NCBI RefSeq assembly: GCF_000005505.3
Contig: NC_016133.3
Location: 13,826,001 to 13,890,000, forward strand
From: Brachypodium distachyon
Taxonomy: Eukaryota > Streptophyta > Magnoliopsida > Poales > Poaceae
Direction of reading: 5' to 3'
Length of the DNA: 64,000 bases
Positions 46,742 to 56,596 of the stretch are shown piece by piece. Numbering within the stretch: the stretch's first letter is position 1; every line of letters begins with the position of its first letter. The notes beneath the pieces were generated by a model. That model had not been told where the DNA came from, made no database searches, and worked only from the letters and a program-made list of their open reading frames with translations. Position numbers and translations under genes: made by a program.

Positions 46742-48368
46742 ATGCCCACGGTGGCGGAGTCGTCGTCCTCCATGGGGGCCATCTACGAGCGCCGCCACCA
46801 ACACCACCCGCTCCACGGCGCCTGGGCCGGGTACATGCCCTCGCCGCTCTCTGGGCCGCCAGGCGTCCACGAGGCCGCGGCCGCAGCGGTGCGCGCCATG
46901 GACTTGACCGACCCCAAGTTCGAGCCCCCTTCGCAGCCGCTGGAACAACAAGAACAAGAAGAAGAAGAAGACCACCATGCCCTCGCGCTCCCGCTGCCAG
47001 AGTCGCCGGACAGCTCCGACCACGACCCCGCCAGGCCCAGAGACAAGGTACGCGATTCATTCCAGTTCTTCCCTGCCACAGCCTGTACCTTGGCGAGCAA
47101 CCAGCGATTAATTTGCTGCGAAATTCATTGCGTAACCAGCTGATTTTGATTGATTGATTCGATTCTCCTTCCGTGTGCTGCTGCTAGATCCGGAAGACCC
47201 GGAGGCTCGCGCAGAACAGAGAGGCCGCCCGCAAGAGTCGCCTGCGCAAGAAGGTACTCTACTGTGCCAATTCTTCTTCTTCTTGATCGATTCCCGGCCA
47301 TGGTGAATTACTGGATTGATTGAGCCGACGATGGTGATGTGAGCAGGCCTACATCCAGAACCTGGAGACGAGCCGGATGAAGCTGGCGCGCATGGAGCAG
47401 GAGCTCGCCATGGCCAGGCAACAGCACGTCCTCTGCTTCGGCCGCGCCGGCACCAGCACCAGCAGCCCTGTTGGTCGTCTGCCACTGCCACCATCCTTCA
47501 ATCCAGGTGATCGCACCATCTTCAGTTGGCAAATTCTGCGTCCGAGCATCTTGTGCAGGTCGGCAATGGCCGAATTGCGCCGAGGCGTTGGGATTCCTGA
47601 TACGACGGTGTTGTTGCCGTGGCAGGCGTGGCGGCGTTCGAGATCGAGTACGCGCGGTGGGTGGAGGAGCAAGGGCGGCAGACGGCGGAGCTCCGGGCGG
47701 CGCTGCAGCTGCTGCAGCCGGACCCGACCCGGCTCCGGCTGCTCGCGGAGGCCGCGCTGGCGCACTACGACCGGCTGTTCGAGGCCAAGTCGGCGGCGGC
47801 GAGGCGCGACGTCTTCTTCGTCATGTCCGGCGCCTGGAGGTCCCCGGCCGAGCGCTTCTTCCTCTGGATCTCCGGCTTCCGCCCCTCCGACCTCCTCGCC
47901 GTCCTCTCCCCGCACCTCCAGACGGAGCTCCACGACGCCGACCATTCGCCGGCGCTGGCGCCGGCGCTGACGGAGGCGCAGGCGGAAGAGGTGGCGCGGC
48001 TGCGGCGGACGTCGAGGCAGGCCGAGGACGCGCTCTTCCACGGCCTCGTCACGCTCCGGCAGGCCCTCGCCGAGTCGCTCCTGGCGCCGGCAATGGCGGC
48101 CACGGCGGAGACTCAGCAGGAAGTAAGCTTCGATTCCGGCTACGGCGGCGGCGATGGCGGCGAGATGGGGGGCGCCATGGGGAGGCTGGAGGAGCTGGCG
48201 GGGTTCGTGGAGCAGGCGGACCACCTCCGGCAGCAGACGCTGCGGAACATGTACCGGATCCTCACGCCGACGCAGGCGGCGAGGGGGCTCCTCGCGCTCG
48301 GGGAGTACTTCCACCGCCTCCGATCGCTCAGCGAGCTCTGGGTCAAGCGGCCGCGCGAGCCGGCCTAG
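46742..48368 (+). CDS. TGA-class bZIP transcription factor with DOG1 domain
   Basis: Group D bZIP factors bind TGACG (as-1) elements in the nucleus and act in defence, redox or development. Four exons: 46742-47047, 47188-47253, 47347-47506 and 47626-48368; 424 residues, phases consistent. The N-terminus is MPTVAESSSSMGAIYERRHQ, with a later EQQEQEEEEDHH acidic stretch. Exon 2 and the start of exon 3 encode the basic region and zipper (TRRLAQNREAARKSRLRKKA, then YIQNLETSRMKLARMEQEL), with the N-x7-R DNA-contact spacing. Exon 4 is the DOG1 domain (FEIEYARWVEEQGRQTAELR, WRSPAERFFLWISGFRPSDL, QADHLRQQTLRNMYRILTPT) ending in ELWVKRPREPA. The N-terminal MGAIYERR type recalls monocot LIGULELESS2/TGA9-10-like members, but I cannot assign the subgroup. 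The ATG at 46772 is an alternative start. The DOG1 part sits in a single exon. Confidence 0.92.
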
Positions 48369-48890
48369 TTGTCATTAAGCTCTGCTCTGCTCCCGCAAAC
48401 GGCTCGTACGTCGCCGTGGAGATGGAAGACGAAGTGGATTTCGGTTCAGCTCTGCATTCGTAGTATCAGAGGAAGGAAGGATCCGAGACACGTGTGAATA
48501 TACACTGGGTTGGTTGCTTTGGGGTAATTATCAATCTAGCCTTGTTGTGATTACCTACAGTAGCGTTGTTGTGCTTGTAATTATCAATCTAGCCTTGGGG
48601 TAATTATGTTTGCTGCCATTTTGCACTCGAGCAAAACACTCTCGGTTTCTGGTACAAGTAGAAACTTTTTTTTCTTTCTGAGAGGTGGTTTCTCGCAGAA
48701 ACTGATCAAGTTCTATTGGGCCTAGCGCTGCTGCGTGGGCGTGGGCGGTGTGTTACGTGGGCTGGGCCGCCATTCCTAGCGTAACGTCCCTTAAATCCCC
48801 AAATTCGGAGGAGCCGGAGCAGGAGGGTTTCGCCGCCGCGGCGCCGCCGCCTACCAGTAACACAGGACGATAGGGATCGCCGCCGAAACC
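48369..48890. other. bZIP 3' UTR and promoter of ERF-derived copy 1
   Basis: Includes a short repeated phrase (TAATTATCAATCTAGCCTTG at about 48525 and 48577). From about 48740 the sequence is related to 52245-52360 (GTGGGCTGGGCCGCCATTCC versus GTGGGCCGGGCCGCCACTAC), so promoter DNA was duplicated with the ERF copies. Confidence 0.5.
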
Positions 48891-49827
48891 ATGAAACCCA
48901 AAATACCAAGCGCTACCTCCGGTCCGCTGGGAGTGGGGAGCGTCCAGCACCAGCAGCGAGGAGGCGCGAGCTCGGGCGTGATGGCGGCGGAGCACGAGGA
49001 GGAGGCGGCCGTGGTCCGTGCCGGGACGAAGAGGAAGAGGGAGAGAAAGGCGGCTGGGGCGTCGGACCGCTCGACCAAGTTCCGCGGCGTGCGGCGGACC
49101 CGGAGCGGCAAGTACGGGGCGCATGGCGTGGCTTGGCTCCTTCGACACCGCCGAGGAGGCCGCCAGAGCGTACGACGCGGCCGCCGTCAGGCTGCGCGGG
49201 CCGAAGGCCGTTACCAACTTCGAGCAACCCGTGGCCGTGGCTGCCATTGCTGATGCCGACGACGACAACGGAGAGATGCCTGGCGAAGAGACTGACGTCG
49301 TCGGCGATGAAGGGGAGGATGTCTGCTCTCAGCAGCTGACGATGCAGGCGCCGGTGACGGGGCAGGTGGGATCCAAAGTCATGGAGGCCTGGATGGAGTT
49401 CCACGGTGATCACCGGCGGCGGCAGCTGATTCCGGTGCGGCCTGACTCCTTGGGTACCGCGGAGGAGGCCGTCAAGCTGGATGATGGTGTGACGGCCGAA
49501 GCCGAGTTCAAGCAACCCGTGGCTACGGCTGCTAATGACGGCGACGGCCAGCAGCTCCATGCCCGGCCAGATAACACTCCCCTCCCCTCCGTAAGCTACG
49601 ACAACTCCAGTGATGATCCGCTGCTGGCGCTCCTCACCGGCTTCTCAGAACAGCCGGCGCTCCTCAACGACTTCCTGGGACAGTCGGTGTTCCTGAACAA
49701 CTTCCTGGAACAGCCGGCATTCCTCAACAACCTCTTGGAACAGCCGGCGTTCATCAACAACTTCCCGGAACAGCCTGCATCCGACCTTCTTTCTGAGGAC
49801 TTCCTGAACGACATGGACTTCACCTGA
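48891..49827 (+). pseudogene. AP2/ERF-derived gene, copy 1; AP2 domain broken by a frameshift
   Basis: From ATG at 48891 (or 48981) the frame encodes a basic segment GTKRKRERKAAG and the first half of an AP2 domain, STKFRGVRRTRSGKYGA. Against copy 2, a net 26 bp is missing at about 49122, removing the QIWD...RG core and shifting frame. The second half, MAWLGSFDTAEEAARAYDAA then [17 protein letters not shown], continues in another frame from ATG at 49123 to the stop at 49827. A second, weaker module follows (LGTAEEAVKLDDGV, then EFKQPVATAANDG). The C-terminus has five repeats of about 11 residues (FSEQPALLNDFLGQSVFLNN, then FLEQPAFLNN and LLEQPAFINN) and ends DLLSEDFLNDMDFT, an acidic tail like an activation motif. 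A protein from 49123 would lack the DNA-binding strands. It may be a pseudogene or a truncated regulator. Confidence 0.7.
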
Positions 49828-50472
49828 GCTATTCAAGTGGAGCATGGCCAAGCACATGCTGTATAAATCGTGGCTTATACTTAACAACTGTGTTGGAGCC
49901 GGCTGACTGCTTCTGAAGCTTAACAAGTCTGGCTTAGCAAACAGGTGCCTGAGATCTTCTTATGTTTCAGTCACTGCTTTTGTTCTTTAGATTGTCATCG
50001 AACGGCTAATCTCCTTTTGACTTCTGGTGGTTACATTGAAACATGAACATAGCACCGTTACCAGATAGACCTGCTGAATAATTCATTCAGCTTTAGTGCT
50101 GGCTTTATCATGTAAGAACTTGAGGCAAAAGTGTGCTCCTGTATATGGCTCTCTCGCCAAATTATGTTTTGTAGCGTTATCATCTCTAGAAATGAGATTT
50201 AATATTGGGCCTACATATGGATCTCACTAAACTTTTCGTGTAATTATGAAATTCTAGAAAGGAAATTTAATATTGGGCTCACCAAATTGTTCGGGTTACT
50301 ATTATCAACTCTAGAATCCAGGTAGGAGATTTGGGCATGCCCTTTTTGGTTTTGTTTCTTGGGACAACAAATTAGAACATAGCAAAATTGGGTATGCTAT
50401 ATATACATATTACTGGAGACAAGCAATTCAAGATGCAGAGGTCCAACTTTTGGCCTTGTAATGCCAAATAAG

Positions 50473-50582
50473 TACTCCCTCCGTCCCATATTAAGTGACT
50501 CAAATTTGTCCAAATATGGATGTATCTATGCCTAAAAAGCGTCTAGATACATGTAATAAAAAGTCACTTAATATGGTTAAGA
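50473..50582. mobile_element. Stowaway-type MITE, right end eroded
   Basis: Starts TACTCCCTCCGTCCCATATT and carries AAGTGACTCAAATTTGTCCA; the right arm AAAAGTCACTTAATATGG lacks the final GGAGGGAGTA. Confidence 0.75.
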
Positions 50583-51004
50583 GCCAGTATTATATTATAA
50601 TTATTTTGAGCAGCTGAGATATATATTAGTGCTGCATGCATGGTTTGTGCTGTTGACTTGAGCTGTTCAAGTGGAGCATGGCCAAGTACATGCTGTATAA
50701 ATCGATCTAGTTTTTTTGGATAAGAAAGTTGATGCACATCAAGAGAAAGTAATTAAAGAAGCCTAGATGAGAGTGGGTGGGCAAAAGGACTGAGAGTTCA
50801 CTATTCATGTTTTAGTTATATTAGTTTTTTCTTTCTACATGCTCATGGTGTTCTTATATTATCTTAACCGGAGCGATATTATTATCATTTCGCATATAAT
50901 CAATTTTGGGGGAGCCTCTCTATAAAGTGGGGAAGGCCTATAATATGTGGGGATATCCTCAGTTGATGCATGACTAGGTTTCCCTTTTTTATTGTTGATA
51001 TGGC

Positions 51005-51400
51005 TTTTTTTTTGACGGGAATGGCAGGAGTTCTGCCTTTTCAGTTAGAGAAGATCACAGAGTACAGCAGTTACAGCACCCTGAACACCAAGGAGAGAAA
51101 AAAGGAAATACCGAAATCAGCCACCACGGTGCGACTGAACACTAAACAAAAACTGCAACATAATCAGCGATGATCAGCTGCAAAAGCATTGAAGGGTTGA
51201 TCTCTTTTTGCTGAAAAATTCTTCTATTTCTTTCATTCCAAAGGTGCCAATATGGCTTTATTATGACCTGATGATGCATGTGTACAAGAATTACAACCAG
51301 AATTTGCTTTCCTGAGCTTGGAGCTTGCTGATTCTTCCAATGAAGCTCATGTGATATTTCATCAGTTCATTATGGATATGATGGGCAATTAACATTCTAT
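51005..51400 (-). mobile_element. 5'-truncated LINE (non-LTR retrotransposon) 3' end
   Basis: On the minus strand the sequence encodes PYWHLWNERNRRIFQQKEIN followed by LLQLIIADYVAVFV and a stop near 51133. This matches the C-terminal end of plant LINE ORF2 (the W-x-x-W-N-E-R-N-x-R-x-F motif). About 120 bp of 3' UTR follow, ending in a poly-A tract (T run at 51005-51013 on the plus strand). The upstream limit is approximate. Confidence 0.7.
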
Positions 51401-52440
51401 ATATGCAAGATTAATTGGAGAGCTTCCTTCACCAGCTACAAATATGTGGGCACAAGTATGAGCGCTTCATTCATCCGCCATGGCATTTGTAACAGGAACA
51501 CGAGAAAAAAACTGCAAATCAAAGGGAAACAAACTCTGCAATGTCTCTTACAATATTAGGAGAAACTCCTATAAAATGAAATCCTACGAAATGTATTAAG
51601 TTTCTTGTCTCACATGATCATACCCCGTTCTTGGATGGAAACCTCGTTTAGCTCCCGAGATCCAGTGCTCCCTGTAATTCATTCTTAGACATCTCCGTAA
51701 TCTGAAGAGTGAGATACACATTATTTCTTGGGACTCGCTACTTGCACTTCGTCGTCATCGCTTGGTGCTTCTTGTGTGTATATTTCATGACAACTATGAT
51801 AGGCACCAAACTCTAAAGAAATTTTTGAGTTTTTCTTGTATTGAACAGAAAGTATTGTACTGCGGACTTATTCATGTCTTTACAATTTATTTAGGAATCA
51901 AAATGCCATGTCAAAAAGTACTCCCTTTTTCTCTCCTATTTGTGTCTTTTTAATTCCTATGTTCCGAATAAGCCTTTGATCGTTTGAAACTGTTCTACTT
52001 TTGAAAATATTGTAATTTCAATAGTAAATTTCTAAAAATAATAAACTAACTATCAGAATAGCTATCTCGGAAACTTATTACGTCAATAAATTCAATTAGA
52101 AAAGGACGTATTGGTTTAGAAAAGTTGCAAAAGGTGTACTCCGTACTTCTTTTAGGAGCAAAAAAAGAAATAAAATGAATTTTTTTTAGGGAAATAAATA
52201 AAATGAACTTCTACACAATTACAGAAGCGGAAGAGCACGGGCGCAATATGTTATGTGGGCCGGGCCGCCACTACTAGGCGACGTGCTGCTTCGCTTCGAA
52301 GTAAACCGCCGACGAGGAGGGTTTGCGCTGCCGCCGGCGAGAGAGATCGCCACCGAAACCATGGGGATGGGCCCCGCTCACGTGGTTTGCTAGTGATTCT
52401 CCCCTGCGAGTGTGAAGCAGAAGGCTCGAGCTCGGGCGTC

Positions 52441-53486
52441 ATGGCGGTGGAGCACGGAGAGGCGTCTGTGGGGAAGAGGAAGGCGGCAGGGCCGTCGGAC
52501 GCCCGGCGGGGGTTCCGCGGCGTGCACCGGGCTCCGAGCGGCAAGTACACGGCGCAGATATGGGACCGGCGCCGTGGAGCTCGGCTCTGGCTCGGCACCT
52601 TCGGCGCAGCCGAGGACGCCGCCAGAGCGTACGAGGGCCGTGACCAACTTCGAGCAACCAGCGGCTGCCGCCATTGCCAACGACCGCGACGCCACGCTGC
52701 TCCTGCGGTCCTGCCACTCCACAGGGTCGTCTTGCGAAGAGACCTTCGGCGGTGAAGAGCCCGACAGAGCATACGACGCGGCGGCCGTCCAGCTGCATCG
52801 GGCGGGGGCCAAAACCAACTTCAAGGTCAATCAACCCGTGGCCAGCTGCCGGCATTGCCAATGCCGAGGAGGCCCTGCTCCAGCACGTCTACTGTGGGGA
52901 CAAGGACGCCATCGTGATGTCTGACAAAGAGACGGGCATTGTCTGCGATGAAGGGGAGCTCTGCTCCGAACACCTGGTGCAGCCGTGGATGATGGGGCAG
53001 GTGAACTCCAAAGTTCAGGCCAGAACAAGGGAGCCGGCGAGTCCAGAGTCCTCGATGGAGTTCCATGGTGATCGCCAGCATCTGCTGAATCCGCTGTGGC
53101 CCGATTGCTTTGGTACCGCTGAGGAGGCTGCCAGAGGCTACGGCACGAAGGCCATCAAGATGCACCGCGTGGCGGCACAAACCAACTTCAAGCAACCTCT
53201 GGCTACCGCTGCTAATGACAGTGGCACCCTCCTCCCCTCCATAAGCTATGATTACACCAGTGATGACCCGCTGCTGGCACTCCTCAACGACTTCCCAGAA
53301 CAGCCAGCACTCAGCGATTTCCTGGAACAGCCAGTGGTTCTCAACGACTTCCTGGAACAGCCGGGGTTCAACCTTGTTTTGGACAACATCATCCCAGTGG
53401 TGCAGCTTGATGATCTCGGGATCAAGTTACCGCCGGCAGGGTGGTAGCTGGTTGAAGACTTCCTGAGCGACATGGACTTTACCTGA
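52441..53486 (+). pseudogene. AP2/ERF-derived gene, copy 2; several frame breaks
   Basis: From ATG at 52441 ([17 protein letters not shown]) comes a near-complete AP2 first part, [20 protein letters not shown] then [21 protein letters not shown] 29 bp deletion relative to copy 1 at about 52634 then shifts frame. In the next frame [17 protein letters not shown] is followed by a second half-module, EEPDRAYDAAAVQLHRAGAK then TNF. An apparent 1 bp insertion near 52848 shifts frame again to NAEEALLQHV, MEFHGDRQHLLNPLWPD and a third half-module, FGTAEEAARGYGTKAIKMHR then VAAQTNFKQPLATAAND. The C-terminus has the repeats LLALLNDFPEQPALSDFLEQ, then PVVLNDFLEQP. A TAG at 53446-53448 precedes the family tail LVEDFLSDMDFT (stop 53484-53486). 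Copy 3 has CAG at the same site. Most likely a pseudogene. Confidence 0.75.
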
Positions 53487-54662
53487 CGTGGTGGCTTAAC
53501 AATTGCAAACGTGGAAATGCTCTTGTGTTTGTTGGGGTTGGCTTGCTGCTTATGAATGTTAACAAGTGTGGCTTAACAAACAGGTGCCTGAAATTTTCTT
53601 ATGCTTCAGTCACTATTTTTGTCCTTTGGATTATCACCAACGGCTGCAATCTATTTTTGACCTTTTGTGGCTAGAATGGAATGTGTTAACATATTTTTCA
53701 TAAATAGTTCTTCCGCACTATTTAGGGAAAACGGTATGGCCAAGTCAATCATGTGTATGTGAGATCGTGCGGTGTCTAAAACGATAGAAAACAGAGTAAA
53801 GTTTGCATTTCAATTGCTTGCTATAACATTAACATGAAATTATGGAGTAGGCAATGAACTTGGATGAACTTAGAGCAAAGTTTGGTCGAAGCTTAGGAAA
53901 TGCTACATGCATAGCTAGAGAACCAATTCTTGGTGGAGAACCAAACATAGCTTGGGTTAAGAGAGAAGTCTAATCTCATGCATGTTTGGTTGGTGGAAAA
54001 TCACAATAGGCCGGCTTAGACTTTAGACATCACATGATACCATAAGTTAGTATTGACAGCTGAGATCGTTTTTAGAAATCATTTCCCTCCCAATGTCCAT
54101 GTTATATTAAGATAGAGGGAGTTGGACTCTCAACTTCCAAGCCAGTATGTTCTAAATTCCTATCCACATCAAGTTAGTTATTAGTAATTGCCAAAAAAAA
54201 ATTGGCATTTTGCCGGTGTCTTTTCTAAGTTGTAACGGCTAAAGACTTAGTCACATCCTGTGTCCAGAAAAGGGACGTCGGAATGAATTGAAAAGTACCA
54301 TTATGCGGTATAATCTGGAAATGGAGGGAGTACTACTTAGTTCGGTTGAACGAGGTGTGTGGTCCAATGCGGCAGCAGCTACCTGCAGACAGGAAATATT
54401 TACAATTGTTTCAAACAAATATGTAGTTTCTTCCGATGACAAATATGCTCTCTGGACCAGTTAAGTACTTACATTCTACATTTGACCCGTTAAACTGAAT
54501 TTGTGTTTTTGTCAGTTCAATGACTCCAACAACCATTAGATGCACTGCATTTGGGCCTTTGAGTTCATATTTGTATGCTGGAACTTGCTAAACTGCTTCC
54601 TAAAGGACAGAAAAGTACCTCAAGTAGCATTATTTTAGTGATGACCCAGTTTCCCTAGTGAC
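53010..54662 (+). repeat. Segmental duplication, copy A
   Basis: Collinear with 60969-62410, from GGCCAGAACAAGGGAGCCGG through the ERF 3' half, its 3' flank (GGTGCCTGAAATTTTCTTAT), the AGCTTAGGAAATG and TGACAGCTGAGATCGTTTTT phrases, to ATGACCCAGTT. Copy A has about 290 bp at 54143-54430 that copy B lacks. Confidence 0.85.
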
Positions 54663-56596
54663 GTACACTGTCTGCACACCACTTTGATATTTAATTTCCC
54701 ACCGTCTTGTGCCTTCTGTTGTTGTGCTTGTGATGATGTTTTTTTTTGGGGGGATAAACTGTGATGTCGAATTAGCAGATACAAGGCATGTAAATCGGAT
54801 TGAGTAATCCAATTTAATCTACCAATGTAAAGTTGGTACGGAAAATGTATATTCTCTAGTTTCTGCACTGAAACTATGCGTTTTCATTGCAAAAAGAAAA
54901 ATGTCTTTTGAAATTATTTTGGTATCTTGATTTCCTTATGTCCTTGTGTAACTTAAACATAATTTGGGGGGAGGAAAAACTAGCTATATTTGACAAACCA
55001 CATCGACATGCCTCTGTCCAAGTACTCTGAACAATTGAAATAGTGGAACTAAGTTCTCATTTCATATGTTTTTTCGGGTAAGTTTTTGGAAAGATTAGTT
55101 TGCAAAATGAACATTTAAGCCCCTTTCTAGTGGCATATATGGTAATTTTATAGACACATCATATATACTGTTTCCTGTTAAAAATCATCCAAAATTTCTG
55201 TGAATTTCCACTCACCTATCAGTCCCGTCATTTCCATCATGGGGTTTGTTGCTTGTATAGCCTTTATTGTTTTCTCTCTGTTTTAAAACAAATATGACAA
55301 CCTGCAAAAAATATTGGACCCTATTCAAGTGAGCACTGTGAGGTCTCAACAAATGTCAAACAACTGCTAATCTCTATGCACTACTGTATGCTAGCTGTCT
55401 ATCAATTTAATTATGCCAGGTCAAGTCAATGGTGTGTCTGTCTATTTAACTAACGGTACTGGTATTATTTAACCCCCTAAATTTTTCGTTGTAATCAATC
55501 GGACGTTGCACAATTCTCTGGTCACTTGAGGCCACGAAGTATAATTTTGCAGAAAGGCCCTCAAATTATTAGGTTTTGTCTAATCTCGCCTGTTTTAATT
55601 ATTGCAACTAACTGAAAGATGATACCTGGTGGTTAAGGACCTAGGAGTGGCGGGAAGCAGGGGGGACATTAACAATCATTAGCTCCGAGCGAAGCCTGGG
55701 ATTAACAATCATACATGATTATGTAATTGATTTGCGACATTCTCATGTTACAGAAGGTTTCAGCACCCATTGTGCCTATGTTCGCAACAAATCTGGTCAT
55801 AACAGAGATGGAAGGAGACTCATCTTAGCGTCTTTGGGTTGTGAAGCACAGATATAGGAAAAATATATGATAATATAGAGATGCAGGTGTACTGCAAATG
55901 ATTGAAAACATAGGAAAAACTACAGAAATGACTGTTTTGATAGATTGCAGGAAAATTGCTGGGATCTATTTCAATTCTTCATGGACAACAATAAAAGTAA
56001 GGCCATACTGGATGACCTTTTCCTGCGGCTATAGGATAGAATTGCCATTGCAGGAAAATTTTCTACACATGCCTCTTTGATTCGTAGGATTCCAAAAACT
56101 CGAGACTAGGAAGAAGGTATGACTGCAATGTCATGCCATCTCAAACCCTACATGGCTGAAATGATGTTTTTAACCTTTCATTTCAAACAAGTATACGAGT
56201 ACCAACTATATGGGATACAGAGTCATTTTTAGTTTCGGTTCCAGAATTCAGTTTTAGTATTTTCTTGGCCAAGACAAGTTTAAAACCTTAAGTTAAGACA
56301 GTAGGCAGCCTTGCGTGGCAAGAGTTAGCTGACATGACATCTCAGGATTATTCAAACTAGTGTTAGGGCCAATTAGATAGATAGCTTGAGGACTCAAATC
56401 AACAAAACAGAAGGCAGGAGGTCCAATTGAACAGAACAGAATATCTTGCTGCTTATAGAGGAAAGAGTTGTCTCTCTGCCGTATTAGATGGGCCAGAGAC
56501 CTTTTCTGAAACTACCAGAGAAGCCTTTAAGCAGCTTTCTCCTGCTACCACATCCTGAAATATCACATAGCAGAAAGCTTGCTGGTGAGGGGGCCA
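53487..56596. other. Spacer upstream of the NLR gene
   Basis: The first part belongs to duplication copy A. About 54313-54333 carries a MITE-like end (AATGGAGGGAGTACTA). The rest, to the NLR 5' UTR, is AT-rich with no recognisable gene. Confidence 0.5.

Larger units (their letters stand above)
49828..52359. other. Spacer between ERF-derived copies 1 and 2
   Basis: Contains the 3' flank of copy 1, a MITE (50473-50582), a 5'-truncated LINE (about 51005-51400) and AT-rich DNA. A phrase from the copy 1 3' flank (AAGTGGAGCATGGCCAAG at about 49834) recurs at about 50669, before a shared GTACATGCTGTATAAATC-like stretch, so a small piece has been duplicated. Confidence 0.55.

Noticed and set aside
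46417..47157. 246-codon frame over the bZIP 5' region
   Set aside because: A different frame through the bZIP 5' UTR and first exon; the bZIP frame is confirmed by the basic region in exon 2.
47349..48463. Frames of 320-330 codons overlapping the bZIP DOG1 exon
   Set aside because: Shadows due to high GC content; the true frame encodes a clear DOG1 domain.
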